The notes: a model not told the origin generated them from the sequence alone. A DNA stretch of 64,000 nt from Metabacillus sp. KUDC1714 (GCF_014217835.1 NZ_CP055263.1:3227501-3291500), one strand, 5' to 3'; counted from the first letter of the stretch, positions 29,101 through 38,311 are shown. Program-made: numbers and translations.

Positions 29101-29192
29101 ACAGCTGGGGTGCTCCAGTTCATGAAGAGCATATCATAAAAGGAAATACTGATTTAGATTTTGAATTTATCATTCAACGTGAAGGGTTTTAA
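26139..29192 (+). CDS. GH2 beta-galactosidase (LacZ type)
   Basis: A 1017-residue cytoplasmic enzyme with the five-domain LacZ layout: sugar-binding domain, Ig-like, TIM barrel, second Ig-like, and the C-terminal small-chain domain (PLFWRATTDNDRG). Catalytic residues are Glu463 in WSCGNESYAGE (acid/base) and Glu530 in VSCEYMHAMGNS (nucleophile). It cleaves beta-galactosides brought in by the adjacent importer. No signal peptide. Two start codons (26139, 26148) are possible; I used the first because the gene is tightly coupled. A terminator follows. Confidence 0.96.
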   Translation: MIIMTTNPDLNWLTDVNVFAVNRLPAHSSHMYYETMEEAKKSAPMKMRKSLNGNWKFHYAINPSNRPETFYELNFDCDSWNDIKVPGHIQLQGYGKPQYVNTMYPWDGINDIRPPEIPTDHNPVGSYVKYFHVPENMLEKPVYVSFQGVESAFYVWLNGKFVGYSEDSFTPAEFDLTPFLQEGENKLAVEVYQRSTGSWLEDQDFWRFSGIFREVYLYTVPKMHVYDAYVHADLDETYTKGTLKVDLQLNAPAASGSKVIASLVDKDHNVIESTSVAMNDENPTFTINVDQPELWSAETPNLYKLYIQLVNESGDVVEVVPQKVGFRRFELVDKVMKINGERIIFKGVNRHEFNHRTGRAITKEDMLWDIKTLKQNNINAVRTSHYPNQSYWYELCDEYGVYVIDEMNLETHGSWQKMGAVEPSWNIPGNKPEWQDIVLDRAKSMFERDKNHPSIIIWSCGNESYAGEVILNVTRYFKSVDSSRLVHYEGVFYDRNYNDTSDMESRMYAKPADIEEYLTNNPEKPYVSCEYMHAMGNSLGGMNYYTELEDKYPMYQGGFIWDYIDQSLVKEDRYGKEFLAYGGDFDDRPTDYGFCTNGIVYADRKISPKMQEVKYLYQNIKLEADETGVTIKNKNLFKDTSDYELRYTLFLEGEEVYEKTLQVNVSPQSEQRIDYDWSKELMNKPEEYYVHVAFLLKEETIWANAGHEVAFGQYIFAKKASKMAPIAANGEFRLVEGDVNIGVHGRDFSIIFSKAVGSLVSVNYSGKEMIAYPPAPLFWRATTDNDRGFAQSFVSGCWHAASLARRCTSVDVSEEKDTVQVAFTYKFSIHEKIEVTTSYTVYPNGSIHVKSSYKGAEGLPQMPIFAVSFKVPAKYNQLEWYAMGPEENYSDRAHGARLGVFKNTAKDNVEGYLNPQESGNRTGVRRVSVTNSDGEGVMILSKDTPIECNVSPYTAFELENANHHYELPNVHYSVITVAGKQMGVGGDDSWGAPVHEEHIIKGNTDLDFEFIIQREGF

Positions 29193-29207
29193 TCATACAA
29201 AGTAAAC

Positions 29208-29246
29208 AAGAGCTTGGATTTTTTTCAAGCTCTTCGGCTTTTTTAA
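29208..29246 (+). terminator. Rho-independent terminator
   Basis: Stem AAGAGCTTG (29208-29216) with CAAGCTCTT (29226-29234) and a T-run, 15 bp after the beta-galactosidase stop. The repeat element begins just after it. Confidence 0.8.
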
Positions 29247-29477
29247 ATTGTCTCATTTCTAAGAGATTGTTGCTTTTAAAAACTAAAACTGCTTAAGGTT
29301 GATTGGAACGGATTGCGAGACTCCTGCGGGAGTAGCAGGACAGGTGAGACCCCGCAGGCGTTTACGCCGAGGAGGCTCACCGCCAGCCCCGCGGAAAGCG
29401 AGCATCTCTCGCTGCAATCAACCACACCTCACCACTAGGTATAAAGCAACAAAGTTTGGGGAAACAGCCTTTAAATA
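29243..29477. repeat. Bacillus-type intergenic repeat with long terminal inverted repeats (copy 2)
   Basis: Second full copy of the 7578 element: same core (GCGAGACTCCTGCGGGAGT, then CCCCGCAGGCG and GAGGAGGCTCACCG), inner GGTTGATTGG/CAATCAACC arms, and outer ends TTAAATTGTC… and …AACAGCCTTTAAATAAG. It ends only 21 bp before the GH36 start codon, so it may form part of that gene's leader. Confidence 0.8.
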
Positions 29478-29497
29478 AGAATTAGGAGTTGAAAAAA

Positions 29498-31726
29498 GTG
29501 TCTATTCATATAAATGAGCAAAATAAACAATTTCACTTAACAAACGGCCAAATTAGCTATATTTTTCAAGTTTTAAAGAACGGGAGTCTAGGTCAGCTTT
29601 ATTTTGGTAAGGCCATTCGTCATCGCGATGATTTTTCACATTTTCAAGTAAATGATATTCCGACAGCAGCGAGCTGTCACTTTTATCAAGAAGATCCAGC
29701 CTTTTCTCTAGAAACAACACGTCAAGAGTTTCCGGTACCTGGTAAGGGAGATTTTCGTGAAGCTGCAATCGAGGTTGAAACAAGTGAGGGAAGAGTTGGA
29801 AATTTATTTGCTTATCAAGGGTATGAAGTGATAAAAGGAAAGCTTAAATTAGATGGACTTCCTGCTACATATGCAAATGAAGAGGAAGCAATAACGCTTA
29901 TTATTAAACTTGAAGATCAATTGATTGGTGCAAGCCTTCAGCTATCTTATACGATTTTTCACGAGCATCCTGTTATTACACGTAATGTAAGGATCGTAAA
30001 TAATGGAGATCACACTCTTTCTCTGAAAAAGATTATGAGTGCCTCAATCGATTTACCTGATGCAGATTATACGATGGTTCATCTGTCTGGCACATGGTCA
30101 AGGGAAAGGCATATTAAAGAACGACAGCTTGTACAAGGGATTTCTTCAATCTCCAGCATAAGAGGTGCAAGCTCACACCATGATAACCCATTCATTGCTT
30201 TGAAAAGAAAAGAAACAACAGAGCATGACAACGAAGTGTACGGATTTAATTTTGTTTACAGTAGTAATTTCTTAGCACAAGTGCAGGTTGATCATTATGA
30301 TACATCAAGAGTCATGATGGGGATTCACCCACATCAATTTAATTGGCAGCTTACCAATCAAGAAAGCTTTCAAACTCCAGAAGTTGTGATCGTTTATTCA
30401 AATGAAGGATTAAATGGAATGAGTCAAGCCTATCACAATCTATATCGCCAGCACTTAATCCGTGACCCATGGAAAATTGAAGAAAGACCAATCTTAATTA
30501 ACAATTGGGAAGCTACTTACTTTGATTTTAACGAAGAAAAGCTTGTAAATATTGCAGAAAGTGCAAAGGAACTAGGAATTGAGTTGTTTGTTCTGGATGA
30601 TGGTTGGTTTGGGAAAAGGAACGATGATACATCCTCACTTGGAGATTGGTTTGAAGATGAAGAAAAGCTTCCAAATGGCTTAGAATCTTTGGTAGAAAAA
30701 TTAAAGCAAATAGACATCAAATTCGGCTTATGGTTTGAGCCTGAAATGATTAATCCAATTAGTCAGTTATATAAGGAACATCCAGATTGGATCGTAGGTA
30801 GGCAAGAAGAGCACTTAGTTTTTGGCCGAAATCAATTAGTGTTGGATTTCTCAAGACGTGAAGTTGTAGATTATATTTATGAAAAAATGGCGGGAATCAT
30901 TCACAAAACACAGCTTTCTTATATTAAATGGGATATGAATCGGAATATTACAGATGCTTATTCAGCTGCACTTAAACTAGAACAACAAGGTGAGTTTTAC
31001 CACCGTTATATTCTAGGTGTGTATGATTTATATGAGAGACTTACGAATGAATTTCCGAACGTATTATTTGAATCATGTGCCGGTGGTGGAGGAAGATTCG
31101 ACCCAGGTATGTTTTATTATGCTCCACAAGCTTGGACAAGTGATGATACGGATGCGGTTGAGCGCTTAAAAATTCAGTATGGAACCTCACTTGTTTACCC
31201 GATTTATAGTATGGGTTCACATGTATCAGCTGTTCCAAACCACCAAACATTAAGAAAAACACCTATTGAAACAAGAGCGAATACAGCGTACTTTGGGACA
31301 TTTGGGTATGAATTAAACCCACTCGAATTAAGCGAAGAGGAACGAGAATTGATTAAGACTCAAGTTCAATTTTATAAAAATCAACGTAAATTAGTAAGAG
31401 ATGGTGATTTTTATCGTCTTCAAAGTCCTTTCGATGGAAATGAAACGGCATGGATGATCGTATCGAAAGATCAGAATGAGGCATTGATAGGGTGGTATAA
31501 GGTGCTTGCCACAGTAAATCCAAAGAAACAACAAGTTCTTAAACTAAAAGGACTTGATGAAAATAAGCTTTATGAAGTGAACGGCAAAGGAACATACTAT
31601 GGTGATGAATTACTTTACAATGGTTTACAATTACCTACTGAGTTTAATGGAGTAAACGCCCCATTTGCAAAACGTGGAGGAGATTATCAATCAGTTGTAT
31701 TCCATTTAGTAGGGAAGGATAAATAA
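29498..31726 (+). CDS. GH36 alpha-galactosidase
   Basis: About 742 residues, cytoplasmic. The GH36 barrel shows NWEATYFDFNEEKL, the nucleophile Asp479 in IKWDMNRN and the acid/base Asp549 in AWTSDDTDAVER (numbering from the GTG start). The GTG at 29498 is nine bases after AGGAG; the TTG at 29489 directly abuts that ribosome site. It removes alpha-1,6-galactosyl groups from oligosaccharides such as melibiose or galactomannan fragments. It is separated from the beta-galactosidase gene by a terminator and repeat, so it may have its own promoter; none was found. Confidence 0.95.
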   Translation: MSIHINEQNKQFHLTNGQISYIFQVLKNGSLGQLYFGKAIRHRDDFSHFQVNDIPTAASCHFYQEDPAFSLETTRQEFPVPGKGDFREAAIEVETSEGRVGNLFAYQGYEVIKGKLKLDGLPATYANEEEAITLIIKLEDQLIGASLQLSYTIFHEHPVITRNVRIVNNGDHTLSLKKIMSASIDLPDADYTMVHLSGTWSRERHIKERQLVQGISSISSIRGASSHHDNPFIALKRKETTEHDNEVYGFNFVYSSNFLAQVQVDHYDTSRVMMGIHPHQFNWQLTNQESFQTPEVVIVYSNEGLNGMSQAYHNLYRQHLIRDPWKIEERPILINNWEATYFDFNEEKLVNIAESAKELGIELFVLDDGWFGKRNDDTSSLGDWFEDEEKLPNGLESLVEKLKQIDIKFGLWFEPEMINPISQLYKEHPDWIVGRQEEHLVFGRNQLVLDFSRREVVDYIYEKMAGIIHKTQLSYIKWDMNRNITDAYSAALKLEQQGEFYHRYILGVYDLYERLTNEFPNVLFESCAGGGGRFDPGMFYYAPQAWTSDDTDAVERLKIQYGTSLVYPIYSMGSHVSAVPNHQTLRKTPIETRANTAYFGTFGYELNPLELSEEERELIKTQVQFYKNQRKLVRDGDFYRLQSPFDGNETAWMIVSKDQNEALIGWYKVLATVNPKKQQVLKLKGLDENKLYEVNGKGTYYGDELLYNGLQLPTEFNGVNAPFAKRGGDYQSVVFHLVGKDK

Positions 31727-31850
31727 AGTAGCTTAGCATCACAAGACAACCACCTACTAAAAAATAGGGCAGTCTAATAAGTCCTTAAAATAAATTAGGT
31801 GAAGAATAGGTACTTATACTGTGGTAGTCGACACAGCATCAGAGTTAGAA

Positions 31851-31892
31851 GCTTAAATTCCTTGGTTAGTTAAAGGATTTAAGTTTTTTTTG
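31851..31892 (+). terminator. Rho-independent terminator
   Basis: Stem from GCTTAAATTCCTT and AAGGATTTAAG (31873-31883), followed by eight T. Ends the alpha-galactosidase transcript, about 125 bp beyond its stop. Confidence 0.75.
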
Positions 31893-31948
31893 ACTTAAAA
31901 ATGACCTAACTCGTATTAAAAGGGAAATTTTACATTTATTAAGGGTAA

Positions 31949-32392
31949 CACGGATTTCCATGGTACAGGCGCGGCTACCATGCCATTCATGGTGACCGTG
32001 AATTGGCTTATCAAGGCGATCCGGAAACTGGTACACGGACGGAGAACCACATTTGGCATGTAGATAAAGTAAAGGCTTTGGTCGCCAACCAGGATGAGGC
32101 GGTAACATTCTTCTGCGGTGGCTCTAGGAACTTTTCGAAATTCATAGATCTATTTGACGGCGTGTTCGTCCTCGAGGTCGACCTTGACACATTGAACCGG
32201 CGGCTTGACGAGCGACCGGAAAATGAGTGGGGCGGAAAGAATACGGAACGGGAACTCATTGCGCGATTGCACCAAACGAAAGAAGACATTCCGAAAAACG
32301 GAATTATAATCGACGCCACCTTACCGATCGAGCACGTCGTTGACGAGATCGTCCGTCAAAGCGAAGAAAATAAACGTCAACGTCAAATTTAA
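31949..32392 (+). pseudogene. 5'-truncated nucleoside-kinase-like gene
   Basis: The frame is open from 31949 and encodes RRGYHAIHGDRELAYQGDPE, then VTFFCGGSRNFSKFIDLFDG, VFVLEVDLDTLNRRLDERPE and NGIIIDATLPIEHVVDEIV. These match the body of a small P-loop kinase-like family that normally begins with a GxxGxGKTT motif 20-25 residues before RGYHAI. That motif is missing and no start codon with a ribosome site is present; the TTG at 32003 is internal. The segment has clearly higher GC than all neighbours, suggesting foreign origin. Likely non-functional. Confidence 0.6.
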
Positions 32393-32435
32393 GCTATAAC
32401 AACCATGGAAATGGATTAACATAACTCAACATAGC

Positions 32436-32471
32436 AAAATGGATTGTCCTATATCCAGACAACCCATTTTT
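32436..32471. terminator. Bidirectional terminator
   Basis: Thirteen-base arms AAAATGGATTGTC and GACAACCCATTTT with one mismatch, directly downstream of the leftward stress protein gene and of the broken kinase. Confidence 0.75.
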
Positions 32472-32475
32472 GTGA

Positions 32476-32964
32476 TTATTTATTCAATTCAATCGTTTCA
32501 TTAACATCAGTCGATTTAGAACTTTGCCCTGTTATTCGTTTATAGAAAAAGGCAACTTTCTTCGTAAAATTACCTGTTTCCCAATATTCGGCTGCTTCCG
32601 CTTTTACATTTATCAAAACAACGTTAGGATCATCATAAGAAGTTTGCATAATTTTCTCATATGTTTTGCTCCACAATTCCTTTTTCTTGTCTAAATCCTC
32701 AACGATTTCCGCTCTGCCACGGACGGAGACATAGGACTTACCTGCATAAGCCACATTAACATCATGATCGTGTAAAATTTCTTCATATTTATTAGTCTCT
32801 TTTTTAGTAAAAAACCATAAATCACCATCAAACTCTAATTCTTGTGTTTTCATAGGACGAGAAATAAGCCCTTCTTCAGTTACCGTAGTCAGCATGGCCG
32901 TTTCTACGTCTTTGATTAACTCTCTTAATGTTTCCATTTCTTCTTGTTTCATCATGTTAGACAT
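32476..32964 (-). CDS. General stress protein 26-like, pyridoxamine-phosphate-oxidase fold
   Basis: About 162 residues. The split-barrel flavin-binding fold is seen in AMLTTVTEEGLISRPM, LWFFTKKETNKYEEI, NVAYAGKSYVSVRGRAEIV and AEYWETG. This family (YdaG/GSP26) binds FMN or F420-like cofactors; exact reaction unknown. The start ATG at 32964 follows GAGGTG by six bases; GTG 32973 overlaps that site. Monocistronic, leftward, with a terminator. Confidence 0.85.
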   Translation of the reverse strand: MSNMMKQEEMETLRELIKDVETAMLTTVTEEGLISRPMKTQELEFDGDLWFFTKKETNKYEEILHDHDVNVAYAGKSYVSVRGRAEIVEDLDKKKELWSKTYEKIMQTSYDDPNVVLINVKAEAAEYWETGNFTKKVAFFYKRITGQSSKSTDVNETIELNK

Positions 32965-33242
32965 TTCCATCACCTCATTAATGTTTATAGAGGTATACTA
33001 CCCTTTACACCAACTTTTAATCCGGTATGGCGGTTTACTTAACTCTAACAAAATGAAGCCAAACAACCGGAAAAAAAAGAGGGGTAAACGTTTTAAAGGT
33101 GAGAATGCGTAAGCCTAAAATTTACATAGTAATGCCGATAATGCGATTTACCTCGCCTGTTACGCTGCTAATTCTGGTTTTATGTTAAACTTTCTAATTT
33201 TGATTTTGTACTTTAAAACTGTACCCGTTAGAACTTTGTAAA

Positions 33243-34796
33243 TTAAAGGGAGAAAACTTGCTTTTGATTTTTATATTGTTTTGTAGTCAATCCAGTTACC
33301 TTTTTGAAGGTTCTGCAAAAATAATGCGAATCAATATACCCAACTTGATGGGCAATTTCATATGTTTTATTATTTGTCGTCTTCAAAAGATCTTTGGCCA
33401 TATCAATTCGGGTGTTTGTTAAATATTCAATTAATGTTTTACCTGTCTCCTGACTAAACATATGACTTAAATAGGATGCGCTTACATTCACTGCGTCTGC
33501 AACAGTTTGAAGAGATAACTGAGAGTCAGTAAAATTTTCGTTAATATAAGATAACGCCATTTGAACTGCTGAAGAGTATTTTGTAGTTAAACGATCTCTA
33601 GTTGAAGTAACGAGGTTTAGCATCTCTTCAATATAGCTTAATACTTCATTATAATTCCTAATCCAGCTTGCTTTCATTTCTAATTGATTAATTTCCTGCA
33701 TAACTTCAAGATTATCCATTTCTATTTCCTTTAAAAAATGTGAAATCGTAATGGTAAAGTCCATTAAAAAATAATACGTTGTAAAAGGAGATCGAACATT
33801 CCCTTTTTCTAGATAAGATGAATAAGAACGGGAAAAACAAGAAATATCGCTTGATAATCCAAATTTTAGAAAGTCAATTAAATCTCTTCGGTTAAAATGT
33901 TGTAATTCCTTTTTAGACTCTATGTCTATTTCAGTTTCCTTCGAACTGTACTTATGAATAATCGTTGAATAGCTTTTCTCTTCATCGGCTTCTGAGAAAG
34001 ATAAGGTAATACCTTGAATACGGCTTTCTACTCTTCCGATTCCAAAGATTAATGGGTTCTCAGGTTGTAGTTCTTCATGTGACACCAACCGCTGTCTTAT
34101 TATCTCGGACTCCTGTTCAAGTGTTTGTTTTGATTCTCCCATCATAATAAAAATAGATTCTTTTAATTTTCTACTAAAGCGCAAACAATCATATTCATCT
34201 TCTATCCAGTCAATCGAATCAGAGTCGATTGTACATTCTATGATGATGATATAATAATAACTTGCGATAAGATTAAGATTTAAATTTGAAGCTTCCTTAA
34301 TCGCCTCAGAAAAAGTATATAACCCTTCACAGAGTTCATATAAAAATTTATCTCGAGAAGCAGATTTATTTTGCAATAATTGATTTTCTAAGTCACTTAA
34401 TCTTTTATTGTTCATTTCTTCCTCATCGATTTTTGAAGAAACTTTTTTTAATATAGTAAGTAAATCTTGTGAACTAACAGGCTTTAGGCAATATTCAGTA
34501 ACTTGGATGCGCATTGCTTCTCTAGCATATTCAAATTCATCATGTCCACTTAAAATAATTATTTTTATTGAGGGCATTTTTTCGCGTAGAATACGACTGA
34601 GTTCCAAACCGTCCATAAAAGGCATTTTAATATCCGTAATGACAATATCAGGTTGGTGTTTTTCAATTAAAGGAAGAGCAATTTCACCATCAGAAGCATC
34701 ACCACAATAAATAAACCCTTCGCGATTCCAATCAATGCATTTTCCAATCCCTTCTCGGATAGCCATTTCATCATCTACTAAGAATACTCTTTTCAT
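33243..34796 (-). CDS. YesN-type response regulator with AraC domain (TCS 2)
   Basis: A 517-residue response regulator: receiver with DD8-9, phosphorylated Asp55 in IVITDIKMPFMDG and Lys in LKPVS; C-terminal AraC HTH with SLQTVADAVNVSASYLSHMF and YEIAHQVGYIDSHYFCRTFK. Its ATG overlaps the stop of the kinase gene (ATGA), so the two are translationally coupled. The operon (receptor, kinase, regulator) is divergent from the secreted GH30 gene whose promoter carries the shared 66-bp module; this regulator is the best candidate to bind it (inference). Confidence 0.93.
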   Translation of the reverse strand: MKRVFLVDDEMAIREGIGKCIDWNREGFIYCGDASDGEIALPLIEKHQPDIVITDIKMPFMDGLELSRILREKMPSIKIIILSGHDEFEYAREAMRIQVTEYCLKPVSSQDLLTILKKVSSKIDEEEMNNKRLSDLENQLLQNKSASRDKFLYELCEGLYTFSEAIKEASNLNLNLIASYYYIIIIECTIDSDSIDWIEDEYDCLRFSRKLKESIFIMMGESKQTLEQESEIIRQRLVSHEELQPENPLIFGIGRVESRIQGITLSFSEADEEKSYSTIIHKYSSKETEIDIESKKELQHFNRRDLIDFLKFGLSSDISCFSRSYSSYLEKGNVRSPFTTYYFLMDFTITISHFLKEIEMDNLEVMQEINQLEMKASWIRNYNEVLSYIEEMLNLVTSTRDRLTTKYSSAVQMALSYINENFTDSQLSLQTVADAVNVSASYLSHMFSQETGKTLIEYLTNTRIDMAKDLLKTTNNKTYEIAHQVGYIDSHYFCRTFKKVTGLTTKQYKNQKQVFSL

Positions 34797-36535
34797 TTAA
34801 TTCCCCTCTCTGCTGGAATAATTATACTTACACGCGTGCCAGAACCATACCAGCTATTGATTGTTATACCAAAAGGCTCCCCATAGTGTAAAAGAATCCG
34901 ATTATGAACGTTTACCATACCAAAGCCTCCTTGATCCTTTTCAAATGGGACTCCTTGAGATAATTGAAATCGAATATCTTTTAACTTGTCTTCTTTAATG
35001 CCAATTCCGTTATCTATCACATCAATGGAAATAAATCCTTCTGGAGTAAAATCACCTTTAATTCGGACAAATCCCTTACCGCGTTTATTTTTTATGCCGT
35101 GATAGATAGCATTTTCTACGATTGGCTGAAGTGTTAATTTAATAATTTCATAATGTAAAATATCTTCATTTAAATGAAAGGTTACATCTAAAATATCTTG
35201 GTATCTCATTTTTTGAATAATTAGGTAATTTCGAATATGATCAATCTCATCTTCTAAAAGAATTAAATCTTTTCCTTTACTTAAAGAAATTCTAAAGAAA
35301 TGGGATAATGCCTTCGTAATTTCTATTACTTGTTGACTTTTTTTTGCTTCTGCCATCCAAATAATTGTTTCAAGTGAGTTATATAGAAAGTGTGGATTAA
35401 TTTGTGCTTGCATAGTACGTAATTCTGCAATTTTTAATTGTTTTTGTTCATTAACACTTTTTGTTAGTAGAGCTTTGATTTTCATAATCATACTATTAAA
35501 ATTTTCACCTAGGTCTGCAATCTCATCAGTACCTTTATTAACGAGCTGTACATTAAGATCACCTTGTGAAACCTGTTTCATTTTCTCTTTTAAAATACGA
35601 ATTGGAAGAATTAATCTTGAAGTGATAAAGAAATATAATGCAATGGTAAAAATTAAAACTGATCCTACAGTTAATACAATTAGACTTCTTATTTCATTAG
35701 CTTCTTTTGTAATGTCTAATAACGGTGTATATCGAATGAATTTCCAACCAGTTAATTCAGATGTTTCAAAGACGAAAAATGTTGCACCATGCGTAAAATA
35801 GCCAGAGTGGTTTTCTTCTATTTGTTTTCTTTCTAAATTAGGTGAAGTCTTTGCAAATTGTGGGTGCGAAAATAAAATATTACCCGATTCAGATTCAATT
35901 TGAATTGTACTGGAAGTTTTTAAAGAAGCATCGCTAAGAATATTCTTAAAAATTGAAGCTTTAATAACAATATTTATGAAACCAATTACTTCATTGGAAT
36001 TATCCGAAGTAATTGTACTTGTCATAGAAAGTGCTGGATTACTGTTTTTATAGATTGGTTCTATTAGTGTATTAGTTGGCTGATCTAGTAGTTTCGTGTA
36101 GGGAAGCTTAGTGAGCGCCTGACCATCTAATTGATGAACGCCACGGTCTTCACTAACAGCTTTTCCATCAAGACTAATAATCTTAATATTCATGATGCTT
36201 TCACTATATTGATAACTTTCTCTGTAAAGTTTTATCATTCCTAAAATACTTTTAGATTCCTCAGCCGTATTATGTTTGTCAATTAAAAATTGAACAGTGC
36301 TATCCTTTTTCCCAACTTCTGTAAATCTTTTAATATCCTGAAGGACATCATCAAATTCACTACGTAATTGTGCTACTTGGATTTGAGCTAATGAATATGA
36401 TTTTTCGGCAACAATATTATAAGATTTCATATAGGATATTACCCCAACAAGGATGAGGGGTATTACCGTTAGAAAAAGGAACATCATAAGAAGTTTTGTA
36501 CGTAAACTTGAAAAAACCCATTTTTTGAATTTCAT
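34793..36535 (-). CDS. YesM-type sensor histidine kinase (TCS 2)
   Basis: A 580-residue kinase with an N-terminal membrane helix, an extracellular sensor (about residues 40-280), a second helix near 290, HAMP, the phospho-acceptor His382 in AQINPHFLYNSLETI, and an ATP-binding domain (VENAIYHGI, DNGIGI, GGFGMVNVHNRIL). It is 75 bp downstream of the MCP-like gene and overlaps its regulator by four bases. Confidence 0.93.
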   Translation of the reverse strand: MKFKKWVFSSLRTKLLMMFLFLTVIPLILVGVISYMKSYNIVAEKSYSLAQIQVAQLRSEFDDVLQDIKRFTEVGKKDSTVQFLIDKHNTAEESKSILGMIKLYRESYQYSESIMNIKIISLDGKAVSEDRGVHQLDGQALTKLPYTKLLDQPTNTLIEPIYKNSNPALSMTSTITSDNSNEVIGFINIVIKASIFKNILSDASLKTSSTIQIESESGNILFSHPQFAKTSPNLERKQIEENHSGYFTHGATFFVFETSELTGWKFIRYTPLLDITKEANEIRSLIVLTVGSVLIFTIALYFFITSRLILPIRILKEKMKQVSQGDLNVQLVNKGTDEIADLGENFNSMIMKIKALLTKSVNEQKQLKIAELRTMQAQINPHFLYNSLETIIWMAEAKKSQQVIEITKALSHFFRISLSKGKDLILLEDEIDHIRNYLIIQKMRYQDILDVTFHLNEDILHYEIIKLTLQPIVENAIYHGIKNKRGKGFVRIKGDFTPEGFISIDVIDNGIGIKEDKLKDIRFQLSQGVPFEKDQGGFGMVNVHNRILLHYGEPFGITINSWYGSGTRVSIIIPAERGIK

Positions 36536-36610
36536 AAGCGAACCAACCTGTCAGTAGTATTATTAGAAGATTTATTATTGATTCGAATCAATATTATATG
36601 TGTTTGATTA

Positions 36611-38311
36611 TTATATTTTAAACTGCCTAATGTTATCTTTCATTTGTTGAATTCGTTCTACAAGTTTATAAGATGCATCGGAAACTTCCTCAAGAGTAGT
36701 TAATTGTTCTTCACCCATAGCCGCAATTCCAACAACTTCTGCATTCGTAATTTGCGAACTCTGCTCAATGTCTGAGATTATTTGACGAATAGAAAGCATT
36801 TGATCAAATGCCTCCTGCATGTCTTGTTTTATGCTTTCAATTTCAACTTGCTGTCTATTTCTAACTGAAAGAATAGTTTGAAATCGATTCTTTACTTGCT
36901 CAGTTTTGAATCTGCAAAGTTGAATGTTTTCTAGAGTTTCAGAGTTTTGTTTTCTGATTGAAGATGTTAGGCTCAAGATATGGTTTACTTTGTAATCGGA
37001 GTCTTGTGAAACCTTGTTTGTTTCATCAGAAACTTCCTTTATACTAGTTAAAGCTTTTTCTATTCTTTCATTTATTGAACTTTTAGGAATTTCATTTATA
37101 AGAGTGAGGTACAATAAACTAGATTCTCGTGCAACAAGCTTAATTAATCGCAAATATTCATTCATTTCCCCTGAAACTCTCTGAAGTTCTTCTGTATCTC
37201 TGTTTACTAGATAGATAGTTTGGCTCATTTTTTCAAGTTGCTGATGGAAGGTGACAAGTTCATGACTTATTTCATTTGTAATATGTAAGGTTTCATTTGA
37301 TTGAAGATTTATTTTATTTGATTTTCCTAGTACTTCGTTATATTTAAAAAGTAAATGTTCAAATGTAGTTACTGATTTTTGAATCAGTTTATCTTGTGTA
37401 TGAAGATTGTTCGAAATTGTTTGTGTTGCTTCAGCAACTTCTTCCCCAGCTAGTCGGTTTTCAAGAATACTTTGGTGGATATCCTTTGAAGTTAAAACAA
37501 CTAGATCATTTGTATTTCTCACGTTTAAGATAATATCCTTTAAATTATGAAACATTCGATTATAAGAACGACATAATTCTCCTATTTCATTCTTAGACGG
37601 ATTTACTATTGCTCCTATGGTTAAGTTTCCTTCTGCAATTTCATTTGTTTTTTGTCCTAAACTACGAATAGGTTTTACAAAACTTCCTGATATATATATG
37701 GCAAATAATAATGAAATGATGATAACGGCAATAAATGAACAAATATAAATAGTTATGTCTCTTGTTAAGTTAGTGGAAATGATATTCTGTGATTCCCCTT
37801 TTACCAAAAGGGTTTTTTGTAAGAGTGACTGAACCTTTTCATCGATGAGGTCTGTTAGAATTGTAATATATTCATAGGTGATATTTCTTGAATCTGCAGG
37901 AACATTTTCTTGGATTTGCTCTCCAAGCTTGTCAATATATTCAGTCGTAGTCGTTAATGTTTGGCGAACCTCTGTAATTTCCTCAGTAAATTGGCCATTT
38001 TTATCGTCACGTTCAATTTTATCTAAATTTTGATACATATTGTGTAGATGATCATATTGAGTACCATTTTCAAAAAGTACTTTTCCATACACAATATCCC
38101 TAATTTCCTCATCTAGCTTTTGCTTAAGTGAACCATTAATTGAATTCGTCAATGTGATTGTTTCCATCATTGCATTATATTGACGAACATACCCGAGGAA
38201 AAGATAGATTTGTACGCAATTAATTGTTGCAAGCCCTAATAAAATGACCATGAAAACAAGGATTAATCTTTTACGTAAAGATAAATCAGATAGCATTGAA
38301 TGCGCTTTCAA
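36611..38311 (-). CDS. MCP-like receptor with HAMP and degenerate signalling domain
   Basis: A 566-residue protein. An N-terminal membrane helix (about residues 14-36), an extracellular helical sensor, a second helix near 186-208 and HAMP (IRSLGQKTNEIAEGNLTIG) are followed by a long coiled coil. The coiled coil has the length and heptads of a chemoreceptor, but the tip that normally reads like QTNLLALNAAIEAARAGE is changed to KLVARESSLLYLTLINEIPK, so contact with CheA/CheW is doubtful. It is the first gene of the TCS 2 operon. The TTG start at 38311 has GGGGG seven bases before it. It may modulate the adjacent kinase rather than chemotaxis (inference). Confidence 0.85.
   Translation of the reverse strand: MKAHSMLSDLSLRKRLILVFMVILLGLATINCVQIYLFLGYVRQYNAMMETITLTNSINGSLKQKLDEEIRDIVYGKVLFENGTQYDHLHNMYQNLDKIERDDKNGQFTEEITEVRQTLTTTTEYIDKLGEQIQENVPADSRNITYEYITILTDLIDEKVQSLLQKTLLVKGESQNIISTNLTRDITIYICSFIAVIIISLLFAIYISGSFVKPIRSLGQKTNEIAEGNLTIGAIVNPSKNEIGELCRSYNRMFHNLKDIILNVRNTNDLVVLTSKDIHQSILENRLAGEEVAEATQTISNNLHTQDKLIQKSVTTFEHLLFKYNEVLGKSNKINLQSNETLHITNEISHELVTFHQQLEKMSQTIYLVNRDTEELQRVSGEMNEYLRLIKLVARESSLLYLTLINEIPKSSINERIEKALTSIKEVSDETNKVSQDSDYKVNHILSLTSSIRKQNSETLENIQLCRFKTEQVKNRFQTILSVRNRQQVEIESIKQDMQEAFDQMLSIRQIISDIEQSSQITNAEVVGIAAMGEEQLTTLEEVSDASYKLVERIQQMKDNIRQFKI
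38297..38310. promoter_or_regulatory. cre-like site over the start of the MCP-like gene
   Basis: TGAATGCGCTTTCA (+ strand) matches the cre consensus at 13 of 14 positions and overlaps the first codons of the leftward receptor gene. Intragenic cre sites near starts act as roadblocks. Confidence 0.5.

Noticed and set aside
32003-32392. Kinase-like ORF taken as an intact 129-residue gene from TTG 32003
   Set aside because: Homology continues upstream of the TTG and the P-loop is missing; treated as a broken gene.
33053-33188. Two tiny rightward ORFs, a basic 19-residue peptide and an overlapping 27-residue hydrophobic one beginning MRKPKIYIVMPIM
   Set aside because: The second has a plausible AAAGGTGA site, but length and lack of context give no real support.
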